A stretch of DNA of 64,000 bases from DASXVU01 sp963732855 (GTDB taxonomy: Archaea; Thermoplasmatota; Thermoplasmata; Methanomassiliicoccales; UBA472), in contig CAVTBB010000003.1 of assembly GCA_963732855.1 (NCBI GenBank), forward strand, positions 682,001 through 746,000. Direction: 5' to 3'. The translations under genes and the position numbers were made by a program. Of the stretch, positions 26,760 to 34,654 are shown piece by piece. Positions within the stretch are counted from its first letter, which is position 1, and each line of letters opens with the position of its first letter. Under the pieces are notes generated by a model, which was not told where the DNA came from, did no database searches, and was given only the letters and a program-made list of their open reading frames with translations.

Positions 26760-28229
26760 ATGCAACTGGAACCGATCATGAAGAAGGCGATCAAGACCGC
26801 TCTATCCGAGGGAGTCAATGACGCTGAGGTGTTCGCCGTGCGTTCCCGTACCTTGTCGGTCTACGTCGACGACAACACCATCAAGAACGTGGAGGAGAAG
26901 ACCGACCAGGGCCTATCCGTCCGAGTGATCCGGGCGAAGAAGATGGGTCAGGCCTCGTCCACCTACTCGAACGTGCGGGACTCGGAAAGCTGCGCCGTCA
27001 AGGCGGTCAAGCTGGCCGGGGTGTCGCAACCGGACCCGGTGTTCAAGAGCTTCCCGCTTTCCGATAAAGGTGCGGAGTCGCCCAATGTCTATGACAAGGC
27101 CGTTTCCGCCATGGACGCTGACACCATAACCGACCTGGCAAAGGGCATCGTGGCATCCGCGGTGGCCGCCGGCAAGGTGAAGGTGCCCAGCGGTCTGATC
27201 CGGGTCGCCGCCATCCAGTCCATGTTGGTCAACACGAATGGTGTCGAGACCGAAAACCGCAACACGATGATCTATGCGCACTTCACCTCCATGACCGAGG
27301 GAGCGAAACCGGGCGAGGGCGCCCGGAGCTTCTTCTCACCGCACCTGGCCGGTTTTGACACCGACGAGTTCGGCAAGCATCTGGGCCAGGGGGCAATCGA
27401 TTCGATGAAGGCGGTGCCTTTCGAAGGCGAGAGGAAGATGACGGTGATCATCCCCCCGATCGAGCTGCAGGAACTTCTCCAGTCGACCGTATCGTACTCG
27501 ATCAGCGCCGAGAACGTGCACCGGCACCGTTCTGCCTGGGCAGAAATGGCGGGCAAGGAGGTCGCCTCTCCGAGCATAACCATGCTGGACGATCCTTTCG
27601 ACACAAAGGGCATGCTCTCCTCCGGATATGATGACGAAGGGGTGCGGACGGGCCGTAAGGTCCTGATAGACCGGGGCGTTCTGAAGACGTTCCTGTACGA
27701 CTCCTACAATGCGCAGAAGGCGGGGGTAAAGCCCACCGGGAACGCGATGCGCCGGTCGCCCATCGACTCGCAGAACCTATACCGTAACGGTATCGACATC
27801 GACCCGGTGAACATGGTGGTGAAGCCCGGGACCAAGAGCCTGGAGCAGGTCATTGCCGGTATCGACGAGGGCCTGATGATCGGCCGACTGGCCTCGGCGG
27901 ACGCGAGCGGCATAACCGGCGCCTTCGGCCTGGAGATACGCTGCGCCTACCGGATCGAGAAGGGCGCCATCACCGGGACCGTCAACCATGCTTTGTGCGC
28001 CGGGAACATGTATGACGCCCTGAAGAACGTAAGAGAGGTGGCGAACGATACTACGGTCATCCGTTCCGGGATACTGCCGTCGGTGGCTTTCGAGGGGATC
28101 GAGATCGATCGGGTCGAAGTGAGACTTCGGACCGACGGCCCATCCCGGTTCCTCGAAGTCCTCGGTAAGGGTCTTCACTTAACTCATACGGCGCCTGAGC
28201 CCAAACTTTATTACTACTATCCGCTATAG
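26760..28229 (+). CDS. tldE: TldE/PmbA protease subunit
   Basis: Non-catalytic partner of TldD. Family motifs include DAEVFAVRSRTLSVYVDDN near the N-terminus, HRSAWAEMAGKEVASPSI and FDTKGMLSSGYDDEGVRTG in the middle and IEKGAITGTVNHALCAGNMYDAL near the C-terminus. The HExxxH motif is absent, as expected for TldE. The ATG at 26760 lies one base after the repaired tldD stop. The last ~35 residues of the open frame are atypical. A one-base shift near 28107 would instead end the protein with IEIIGSK at a TGA (28120-28122), a more usual terminus, and would free a promoter for blaI. The true 3' end is therefore uncertain. Confidence 0.85.
   Translation: MQLEPIMKKAIKTALSEGVNDAEVFAVRSRTLSVYVDDNTIKNVEEKTDQGLSVRVIRAKKMGQASSTYSNVRDSESCAVKAVKLAGVSQPDPVFKSFPLSDKGAESPNVYDKAVSAMDADTITDLAKGIVASAVAAGKVKVPSGLIRVAAIQSMLVNTNGVETENRNTMIYAHFTSMTEGAKPGEGARSFFSPHLAGFDTDEFGKHLGQGAIDSMKAVPFEGERKMTVIIPPIELQELLQSTVSYSISAENVHRHRSAWAEMAGKEVASPSITMLDDPFDTKGMLSSGYDDEGVRTGRKVLIDRGVLKTFLYDSYNAQKAGVKPTGNAMRRSPIDSQNLYRNGIDIDPVNMVVKPGTKSLEQVIAGIDEGLMIGRLASADASGITGAFGLEIRCAYRIEKGAITGTVNHALCAGNMYDALKNVREVANDTTVIRSGILPSVAFEGIEIDRVEVRLRTDGPSRFLEVLGKGLHLTHTAPEPKLYYYYPL
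28201..28218 (+). promoter_or_regulatory. TATA-like element upstream of blaI
   Basis: AAACTTTATTACTACTAT lies 27-44 bases before the blaI ATG, the distance expected for a short-leader or leaderless archaeal transcript. It is inside the nominal tldE frame, which supports the view that tldE really ends earlier. Confidence 0.4.
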
Positions 28230-28244
28230 TACCAAACGGTTCCA

Positions 28245-28637
28245 ATGGAAGACAAGCCCTGCGAAATACCCCAATATAACCTGAACGGCGCCGATCTGGA
28301 ATCATTCCTCGGCCCTTTGGAAGCAAAGGTACTGCAGGCGATATGGAGCTTCGACAGCTACCCCATTACCGTCAGGGATTGCTATAACGTTCTGAACGAC
28401 AAGGGCAAGATTGCCTACACCACTGTCATGTCGACCATGGACCGGTTGCACGAGAAAGGCTATCTGGAACGATCGATCGAGCGCGGTAAGGGCGGGCTTC
28501 TCTACAAATATTGGCCCAAGATGAGCAAGGAGGAGTTCAATTCACACGCGGTCCGGGAGATCATCGGAAGCCTGGTGAACAAGTTCGGGAAGGGCATGGT
28601 GGCCAGCTGCTTCACCGAAGAGACGTCCAAGAAGTGA
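28245..28637 (+). CDS. BlaI/MecI/CopY-family transcriptional regulator
   Basis: A 130-residue winged-helix repressor. LGPLEAKVLQAIWSF is the family N-terminal helix; VRDCYNVLNDKGKIAYTTVMSTMDRLHEKGYLER is the helix-turn-helix and wing region; the C-terminal dimer helices include FNSHAVREIIGSLVNKFG. BlaI proteins repress neighbouring genes and are often relieved by proteolysis by an M56 membrane peptidase. Its stop overlaps the next gene (TGATG), a short membrane protein that may be the remnant of such a peptidase. Target genes are unknown. Confidence 0.85.
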   Translation: MEDKPCEIPQYNLNGADLESFLGPLEAKVLQAIWSFDSYPITVRDCYNVLNDKGKIAYTTVMSTMDRLHEKGYLERSIERGKGGLLYKYWPKMSKEEFNSHAVREIIGSLVNKFGKGMVASCFTEETSKK

Positions 28638-29020
28638 TGGAGGAACGACCGAATGAGCTCGAGCGTGGAGGGGGCCTAGGTATGGACGACCTGAGCTGGT
28701 TGGCACTTCAGCTCCTCCAGCCGTACTTCTATTATCCTCTGGTCCTCAGTATGGCCCTTTTCGTCGGTGTCCATTTGGCGGTCCGATTCACGAGGATCAA
28801 GGACCACCGATTTCGGTCGTACCTGTTCGTGATGCCGATGCTTGCCCCACTGGCGGTGTACGTAATGTACCCGCCACAACTAGACATAATGGTTATGGAT
28901 AGGGCGGCCCCGATCATTGCCCTACCGTCGGGCCTGACGGCATTCATGCATATGCACCCCGGCCCGCCCACGATGATGCAGGGTTGGAATTGTAGGGCCG
29001 TTGATGGAGTAGGTCGATGA
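28637..29020 (+). CDS. Small membrane protein, possibly truncated M56/BlaR1-like
   Basis: A 127-residue protein coupled to blaI by TGATG; a second ATG at 28682 follows GGAGGGGG and is also possible. Two hydrophobic segments are clear: FYYPLVLSMALFVGVHLAV and SYLFVMPMLAPLAVYVMYPP. After these the sequence becomes low in hydrophobicity and stops. M56 peptidases that partner BlaI have several membrane helices and an HExxH motif; neither is complete here, so this is either a short unrelated membrane protein or an M56 gene cut by a frameshift or deletion. I do not see the missing part in the following 150 bases. Confidence 0.45.
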   Translation: MEERPNELERGGGLGMDDLSWLALQLLQPYFYYPLVLSMALFVGVHLAVRFTRIKDHRFRSYLFVMPMLAPLAVYVMYPPQLDIMVMDRAAPIIALPSGLTAFMHMHPGPPTMMQGWNCRAVDGVGR

Positions 29021-29176
29021 TGCGGGCCCTGTTGATGCCGCCCTTTGACCCTGCTATAAGCCACCAAAGCAGATTCTTCATCCAGTTCGTTCCTTTCCAT
29101 ATTTCAGGCGCTATCCCAAAATCAATGTATTGGTAAAGATTGTGAACTTCAGGAAGACTCGCAATCGATTCTCCAT

Positions 29177-29554
29177 CTATCCTGTGTCCAGGGTTATGGT
29201 CGTCTTGTCTGCCAGTTCCTCAAGCTTGTCAAGGTTGGTGACGACCTTGCCCAATGGCGTGACCGGTGTGTATGCCTCAGGAGCATCTCCCTTGCTAGCA
29301 GGGGTTCGTCCGAAGAAGATGCAAAACGCATCGCCCTCCGGCCAATAGGCCACCTCGCCCACCTCCATGATCTTCTTGCCGTTCTCCAACCTATCATGGA
29401 CCGGGACCTCGAAGTAGATCTCCCCGCCCCACACGTTGATCTCACGCTCTAGTGGCAGGGCTAGGTAAAGGGCATCGGCCGTAGTGGAATCGTTCAGCTC
29501 GATCTCGAACTCCTCATATCTGGTGCGCATCACGATCTTTGTCGTATGAATCAC
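29177..29554 (-). CDS. Cyclophilin-like fold protein (COG2164/DUF369 type)
   Basis: A ~125-residue archaeal protein with the cyclophilin-like sequence pattern: TTADALYLALPLEREINVWGGEIYFEVP, then EVGEVAYWPEGDAFCIFFGRTPAS and TPLGKV. The GxVAYWPxGxAxCIFFGxTP block is the clearest family mark. Peptidyl-prolyl isomerase activity is not established for this branch. The start may be the GTG at 29554, which sits two bases after the upstream zinc-ribbon stop, or the ATG at 29530. Probably cotranscribed with that small gene. Confidence 0.7.
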   Translation of the reverse strand: MIHTTKIVMRTRYEEFEIELNDSTTADALYLALPLEREINVWGGEIYFEVPVHDRLENGKKIMEVGEVAYWPEGDAFCIFFGRTPASKGDAPEAYTPVTPLGKVVTNLDKLEELADKTTITLDTG

Positions 29555-29555
29555 C

Positions 29556-29735
29556 TCACTTGATCTTTACGATCTTCACCGTGTATTCGATGTCCACGGT
29601 CAGAGGTCGTTTGCATCTTGGGCATGTCCTCTTCAGCGATGACATCGAGATCGTCCATAACGGCAGGTCTTGGGACCCCAAGGTTAGAGTATGTTGGCAA
29701 AAAGGGCACATGATGGAGATAGACTCGCCTGACAA
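29556..29735 (-). CDS. Small zinc-ribbon protein
   Basis: A short coding stretch of about 59 residues found by reading the minus strand. It carries MCPFCQHTL and, about 30 residues later, TCPRCKRPLTVDIEY, a classic two-knuckle zinc ribbon. A TTG start at 29735 has GGTGAT a few bases upstream; the ATG at 29711, right before CPFC, is the alternative. It stops just before the cyclophilin-like gene. Function unknown; a role in transcription or translation is common for such proteins but is not shown. Confidence 0.5.
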   Translation of the reverse strand: MSGESISIMCPFCQHTLTLGSQDLPLWTISMSSLKRTCPRCKRPLTVDIEYTVKIVKIK

Positions 29736-29843
29736 GAAATCACCGTTTATTGAACCAATAATGTGCTGGAAGCTAGTTATGATTTCGGTCCCTCATACGA
29801 ATCCAAAAAAGATAAGGAAGGTGTTTCGGGCAATCTGCGTTGA

Positions 29844-30893
29844 TTACGCCCCGCCTTTCTTCTTTGCCGGAGCCTTCTTGGCGGGCACTTTCTTAGCCTT
29901 TGGGGCCGCCTTGATCTCGAACAATGCGCGGATCTCCTTTCCCACGACCTCGATCTCGCTCTCGGCCTCTTTCTTCTCCATGGACTGGAGCTTCTTCATG
30001 CCACCGTTGGCATCTTTGACCCATTCCTTGGCGAACTTGCCAGCTATGATGTCATCCAGCAGTTTTTCCATGGCTTCCTTGGATTGGGCGTTGATGACCT
30101 TATCGCGGGTGGACAGTCCGCCGTACTCAGCGGTGTTGGACACATTGGTCCACATGTTCATCATTCCGCCCTTCTGGATCAGGTCGACGATGAGCTTGAG
30201 CTCGTGCAGACACTCGAAGTAGGCGATCTCAGGCTGGTAACCTCTCTTGACCAGTGTGTTGAATCCGGCCTCGATGAGGGCGGTCACTCCGCCGCATAGG
30301 ACGGCCTGCTCCCCGAACAGGTCCGACGTCGCCTCTTCCTTGAAGGTGGTCTCGATGACTCCCGCCTTGGTCGCGCCCAATCCCTTGGCCAGGCACAGGG
30401 CGATCTTCTTGGCGTTGCCGGTGAAGTCCTGCTGTACAGCGATCAGTGCCGGGACGCCGAAACCCTCGAGGTATACTTGCCTTTCCATCGGTCCCGGCGA
30501 CTTCGGGGCCATCATGATGACGTCCACGTTCTTCGGGGGTTTGATGACGGCGAAGGTGATCGCGAAACCGTGCGCGAAATCAATTGCCGCTCCTTCCTTC
30601 AGGTTAGGTTCGATCTCTTCCTTCCAGACCTTGCCTTGGACCTCGTCCGGGATCAGGATCATGACGACGTCCGCGCCCTTGACCGCGTCCGCGACCGGCG
30701 CAACCTTCATCCCGTTCTTCTTCGCATCCTCCCAGGACTTGCCGCCCTTCCTGAGGCCTACGACGACGTCCAGGCCGGAGTCGCGCATGCACATGGATTG
30801 TGCTTTCCCCTGGCTTCCGAATCCGATAACAGCGACCTTTTTTCCTTTCAGGACCTTGAGGTCCGCGTCAGAGTCATGGTAGATTTTTGCCAT
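29844..30893 (-). CDS. ilvC: Ketol-acid reductoisomerase with Lys/Ala-rich tail
   Basis: Second enzyme of branched-chain amino acid synthesis: isomerises and reduces acetolactate or acetohydroxybutyrate using NAD(P)H and Mg2+. The nucleotide loop AVIGFGSQGKAQSMCMRDSG is at about residues 21-40, followed by GLRKGGKSW. The knotted C-terminal domain has LFGEQAVLCGG and ARxxxE-like metal residues in ELKLIVDLIQKGGMMNM. After the normal end near residue 325 there is a tail of alternating Lys, Ala and Pro (about 25 residues), unusual for this enzyme. GGTGAAATAAA precedes the ATG, and a TTTATATC box lies about 50 bases upstream, so it can be transcribed apart from ilvB. Confidence 0.94.
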   Translation of the reverse strand: MAKIYHDSDADLKVLKGKKVAVIGFGSQGKAQSMCMRDSGLDVVVGLRKGGKSWEDAKKNGMKVAPVADAVKGADVVMILIPDEVQGKVWKEEIEPNLKEGAAIDFAHGFAITFAVIKPPKNVDVIMMAPKSPGPMERQVYLEGFGVPALIAVQQDFTGNAKKIALCLAKGLGATKAGVIETTFKEEATSDLFGEQAVLCGGVTALIEAGFNTLVKRGYQPEIAYFECLHELKLIVDLIQKGGMMNMWTNVSNTAEYGGLSTRDKVINAQSKEAMEKLLDDIIAGKFAKEWVKDANGGMKKLQSMEKKEAESEIEVVGKEIRALFEIKAAPKAKKVPAKKAPAKKKGGA

Positions 30894-30967
30894 TTTATTT
30901 CACCTGTTCCATTATTCTATTTTTATTCCAGATATCCAGTCAGATATAAACATTATTTGAGCTAGTT

Positions 30968-32695
30968 TCATGCCGGGAAAACTCCTGGCGATTCTATCTT
31001 CACCGGCGTCTGCGGCCGGCACTCCCTTCCCCAGTTGCACCTGCCCATTATGACATCCTTGGAGGGTTTTCCACCCGGTTGCATCGGCAGCACATCCTCT
31101 TCTGGGTCCACGTGGATATCGATCAGGATCGGGACGTCCGATCTCAGGCCATTTTGGAACGCTTCCTTGATCTCCGACGGTCGCTCTATCTTTATCCCGC
31201 CCGCCCCAAACGCCTTGGCCAGAGCCACGAAGTCCGGGTTGAGCCTGAGGTCCGTTCCAGAGTAGCGCTTCTCATTGAACAGCTTCTGCCACTGCTTGAC
31301 CATGCCCAGCCATCCGTTGTTCATCAGACAGATCATGACCGGCAGGTCCTCGTTCATGGCGGTGGCGAACTCGTGGAAGTTCATCTGTATGCTTCCATCC
31401 CCGGCAACGTTGACGACCTGGTTCTCCCGGTGTGCATACTTCACGCCAAGAGATGCCGGGAACCCGAACCCCATTGTCCCGAAACCTCCGCTGGTGATGA
31501 AATGATGCGCATGCTTGATCTTCAATAAGTGGGCTGCCCACATCTGGTTCTGCCCCACTTCGGTGGTGACGTAGGCGTGCTCGTTGAGCGCCCTTCCCAG
31601 TTCGTACATGACCTTCTGCGGCTTGATCGGCATCTCGCTGATATCGTTATTGCATTCGCACTGCTCGTGCATTTGTTTGATCCGCAGTGACCAAGCGCTC
31701 TCTCCTCTCGCGCGTCCAAGTCCCTTGATGATCTGCTGCAGGCCTTTCTTTGCGTCGCCGACCAACCTGACCTTCGTATGGCTGTTCTTGCCAGCCTCCA
31801 TCGGGTCGATGTCGAGGTGGATTATCTTGACCGCTTCCGGCAGTTCAGATGGCAGCCCGGACGACCGGTCTGAGAACCTGGTACCTATCGCAACTATAAC
31901 ATCGCTCTCGAGGAATGCCCTCCTGGCGATTTCGCGTCCATGCATCCCGATCATGCCCATGGAGAGCGGGTGCATTTCCGGAATGATGCCCTTGCCCATC
32001 ATGGTCGTCGCCACCGGTGCCATCAGCATCTCTGCCAGTTTCATGACCTCTTGATTGGCATTGGCCCACATAGCGCCGCCGCCGACCAGCAGCATTGGTC
32101 TCTCCGCATCCTTGATCAGTTTGACCGCCTCAAGTATGCCTGACAAGTCCTCGAATGGGGCCGGGACCGGGAACTCCTCTTCCATTGCCGCCTCGGTGAT
32201 CTGTGCCTTCATGACGTCCGATGGCAGGTCGATATGGACCGGGCCCATCCGGCCATTGAGCGCGATGCCCCAACCTCTTTTCACCGCTTCCGGGATCTGC
32301 TTCACATCGAGCAGCCGGAAGTTGTGCTTGGTGATCGGCATCATCAGCGAGAACACATCCGCCTCCTGGAAAGCGTTATTCCCGATCATGCCGGTGGGAA
32401 CCTGTCCAGTGAGAACGATCATTGGTGACGAATCGGCGTAGGCGGTCGCCACCCCGGTGACCAGATTGGTAGCTCCCGGGCCTGACGTGGCCAGACATAC
32501 TCCGGGCTTACCCGTCGCTCTCGCGTAGCCGTCAGCCATGTGCGCGGCGCACTGCTCGTGCCGTACCAGAACGTGGTGTATGTTGGAATCGATCAGGTCG
32601 TCGTAGATGGGCAACGCCTGCCCTCCGGGATAACCGAACATCACGTCCACGCCCTGCCTTTCGAGCAATGTCAAGACCGCTTTGGAGCCTTTCAT
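30968..32695 (-). CDS. ilvB: Acetolactate synthase catalytic subunit, copy 1
   Basis: ThDP- and FAD-dependent enzyme that condenses pyruvate into acetolactate or acetohydroxybutyrate. Catalytic Glu47 lies in VRHEQCAAHMADGYARATG; the FAD domain follows; the ThDP-Mg motif starts GDGSIQMNFHEFATA near residue 437 and is followed by NNGWLGMVKQWQ. 575 residues. A paralogue of the same length lies immediately upstream, and the two share an 89-base identical stretch. A ~150-base leader separates its TATA-like box from the ATG. No regulatory subunit gene (ilvN/ilvH) is adjacent. ilvC follows 74 bases downstream. Confidence 0.94.
   Translation of the reverse strand: MKGSKAVLTLLERQGVDVMFGYPGGQALPIYDDLIDSNIHHVLVRHEQCAAHMADGYARATGKPGVCLATSGPGATNLVTGVATAYADSSPMIVLTGQVPTGMIGNNAFQEADVFSLMMPITKHNFRLLDVKQIPEAVKRGWGIALNGRMGPVHIDLPSDVMKAQITEAAMEEEFPVPAPFEDLSGILEAVKLIKDAERPMLLVGGGAMWANANQEVMKLAEMLMAPVATTMMGKGIIPEMHPLSMGMIGMHGREIARRAFLESDVIVAIGTRFSDRSSGLPSELPEAVKIIHLDIDPMEAGKNSHTKVRLVGDAKKGLQQIIKGLGRARGESAWSLRIKQMHEQCECNNDISEMPIKPQKVMYELGRALNEHAYVTTEVGQNQMWAAHLLKIKHAHHFITSGGFGTMGFGFPASLGVKYAHRENQVVNVAGDGSIQMNFHEFATAMNEDLPVMICLMNNGWLGMVKQWQKLFNEKRYSGTDLRLNPDFVALAKAFGAGGIKIERPSEIKEAFQNGLRSDVPILIDIHVDPEEDVLPMQPGGKPSKDVIMGRCNWGRECRPQTPVKIESPGVFPA
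31947..32035. repeat. 89-base tract identical between the two ilvB genes (copy 1)
   Basis: This segment is base-for-base identical to 33906-33994 in the second ilvB gene, while flanking codons differ at synonymous positions. It encodes the MAPVATTMMGKG and MGMIG regions. Best explained by recent gene conversion. Confidence 0.8.
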
Positions 32696-32868
32696 AAACT
32701 AATCCCCCATAATCCTGCAATCATCGAGGACACCCTCTTAGAAAAAAGGATGCCTCATCTAAATGACAGTCATCACTACGCTTACACGCAAAATCAAGAC
32801 GCCAGTCTCGCACGTGATGCCTGACACAGTCTATCATGATAGGAGGAAACATATATAACATTTCTTGA
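32696..32868 (-). promoter_or_regulatory. Promoter and long leader of ilvB copy 1
   Basis: Matches the leader of ilvB copy 2 in three blocks at nearly equal spacing: TATA region ATATATAACATTTCTTGA (plus-strand text, from 32851), CACTACGCTTACACGCAAAA (32774-32793) and the hairpin-forming GGACACCCTCTTAGAAAAAA with its partner (32728-32756). The hairpin reads CCTTTT-loop-AAGAGG on the transcript. The ATG is about 155 bases from the TATA block. Likely a cis-acting regulatory leader; mechanism unknown. Confidence 0.6.
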
Positions 32869-32926
32869 AAAGAAAGAAATGGCTTTGTATGTGCAGCCAT
32901 CATCGAGCCATCCAGATCTTCATGCA

Positions 32927-34654
32927 TCATGAAGGGAACACCTTCGGACCCTCTATCGGTTTATTCATATGATTGCCACAATCCTTGGCCCAGTTGCATC
33001 TTCCCTTGATAATGTCGCCACAACCCCAGCCCCCAGGCTGCATCGGCAGAATGTCTTCCTCCGGATCCACATGGATGTCGATGATGATCGGGACGTCAGA
33101 TCCGAGTCCAGTCCTGAACGCCTCAGCCAGCTCTGACGGCCTCTCGACCCTGATGCCGTCGGCCCCGTACGCCTTAGCAAGCGCGACGAAGTCCGGGTTA
33201 AGTCCCATATCGACTCCGGAATACCGTTTGTCGTTCAGCAGCTTCTGCCACTGTTTGACCATTCCCAGCCAGCCGTTGTTCAGAAGGCATATCATGACCG
33301 GCAGGTCCTCGTTCATGGCGGTCGCCAGTTCATGGAAGTTCATCTGCAGGCTACCGTCACCGGCGATGTTCACCACCTGCTCCTCCCGGAACGCGTACTT
33401 GACCCCGAGTGATGCCGGCAGTCCGAAGCCCATGGTCCCGAATCCTCCTGAGCTGATGAAGTGGTGTGGGTACTTGATCTTCAGGAAATGTGCAGCCCAC
33501 ATCTGGTTCTGGCCGACCTCAGTGGCGATGTACGCCCTATCATCCAGGATGCGCGCCAATTCATACATGACCTTCTGTGGCCTAATCGGTGTCTCACCCA
33601 TGTCCAGGTTGCACTCGCACTGCTCGCGCATCTGCTTCATCCTGATCGACCAGGCGCTCTCTCCCTTGGAATACCCCAGTCCCTTGATGATCTGCTGCAG
33701 GCCTTTCTTCGCGTCACTGACCAGCCTGACCTTTGTCCGGGTGTTCTTACCCGCTTCCATCGGATCCACGTCCAGGTGTATGATCTTGACCGATTCCGGG
33801 AGGTCTGATGAAAGGCCTGAGGAACGGTCCGAGAACCTAGCTCCGATGGCGAACATCACATCGCACTCTAGGAATGCCCTTCTGGCGATCTCGCGTCCAT
33901 GCATTCCGATCATGCCCATGGAGAGCGGGTGCATTTCCGGAATGATGCCCTTGCCCATCATGGTCGTCGCCACCGGTGCCATCAGCATCTCTGCTAGCTT
34001 GGCGACCTCCGGTCCGGCGTCCGCCCACATCGCACCGCCGCCAACCATCAGCATCGGCCTCTCCGCCGCCTTCAGCAGTTTGACCGCCTCCAGGACGCCG
34101 AAAAGGTCCTCGAAAGGTTCGGGGACAGAGAACTCCTCTTGCATGGTCTGTTCGTCCACGTTCTCTCTCATGACATCCGAGGGTATGTCGATGTGGACCG
34201 GCCCCATCCTGCCGTTCATGGCGATGCTGAAGCCACGTTTGATCGCCTCTGGAATCTGGGCAGGGTCAAGCACACGGAAGTTGTGCTTGCTGATAGGCAT
34301 CATGAGCGAGAACACATCCGCCTCCTGGAAAGCGTTGTTGCCCAACATGCCAGTTGGGACCTGGCCGGTGAGCACGATCATTGGAGATGAATCAGCATAG
34401 GCGGTCGCCACTCCGGTGACCAGGTTGGTAGCCCCAGGGCCGGAGGTGGCCATACAAACCCCCGGTCTCCCCGTCGCCCTGGCATAACCATCTGCCATAT
34501 GCGCGGCCCCCTGTTCGTGGCGTACCAGGACATGGTGTATGCTAGAATCGATCAGGTCATCGTATATCGGGATGGTCTGTGCGCCGGGATAACCGAACAT
34601 CACGTCCACCCCTTGCCTTTCCAGCAACGTCAACACCGCTTTGGAGCCTTTCAT
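32927..34654 (-). CDS. ilvB: Acetolactate synthase catalytic subunit, copy 2
   Basis: Second full-length catalytic subunit, 575 residues, very similar to copy 1 throughout: VRHEQGAAHMADGYARATG with catalytic Glu47, GDGSLQMNFHELATA for ThDP-Mg binding and the same MKGSKAVLTLLERQGVDV start. Active-site residues are conserved in both copies, so both are probably active; they may differ in substrate preference or regulation. It lies upstream of copy 1 on the same strand with its own promoter and leader. No recognisable ACT-domain regulatory subunit gene is nearby. The long plus-strand ORF opposite it is a shadow. Confidence 0.94.
   Translation of the reverse strand: MKGSKAVLTLLERQGVDVMFGYPGAQTIPIYDDLIDSSIHHVLVRHEQGAAHMADGYARATGRPGVCMATSGPGATNLVTGVATAYADSSPMIVLTGQVPTGMLGNNAFQEADVFSLMMPISKHNFRVLDPAQIPEAIKRGFSIAMNGRMGPVHIDIPSDVMRENVDEQTMQEEFSVPEPFEDLFGVLEAVKLLKAAERPMLMVGGGAMWADAGPEVAKLAEMLMAPVATTMMGKGIIPEMHPLSMGMIGMHGREIARRAFLECDVMFAIGARFSDRSSGLSSDLPESVKIIHLDVDPMEAGKNTRTKVRLVSDAKKGLQQIIKGLGYSKGESAWSIRMKQMREQCECNLDMGETPIRPQKVMYELARILDDRAYIATEVGQNQMWAAHFLKIKYPHHFISSGGFGTMGFGLPASLGVKYAFREEQVVNIAGDGSLQMNFHELATAMNEDLPVMICLLNNGWLGMVKQWQKLLNDKRYSGVDMGLNPDFVALAKAYGADGIRVERPSELAEAFRTGLGSDVPIIIDIHVDPEEDILPMQPGGWGCGDIIKGRCNWAKDCGNHMNKPIEGPKVFPS
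33906..33994. repeat. 89-base tract identical between the two ilvB genes (copy 2)
   Basis: Partner of 31947-32035; identical over 89 bases with synonymous differences on both sides. Confidence 0.8.

Noticed and set aside
32721..32930. Leader peptide for branched-chain amino acid attenuation
   Set aside because: The ORF has no run of Leu/Ile/Val codons, no ribosome binding site, and its frame is not kept relative to the conserved hairpin in the second leader.
32973..34400. 475-residue plus-strand open frame
   Set aside because: It lies antisense to ilvB copy 2, has serine/proline-rich shadow composition and no family motif; ilvB is unambiguous on the other strand.
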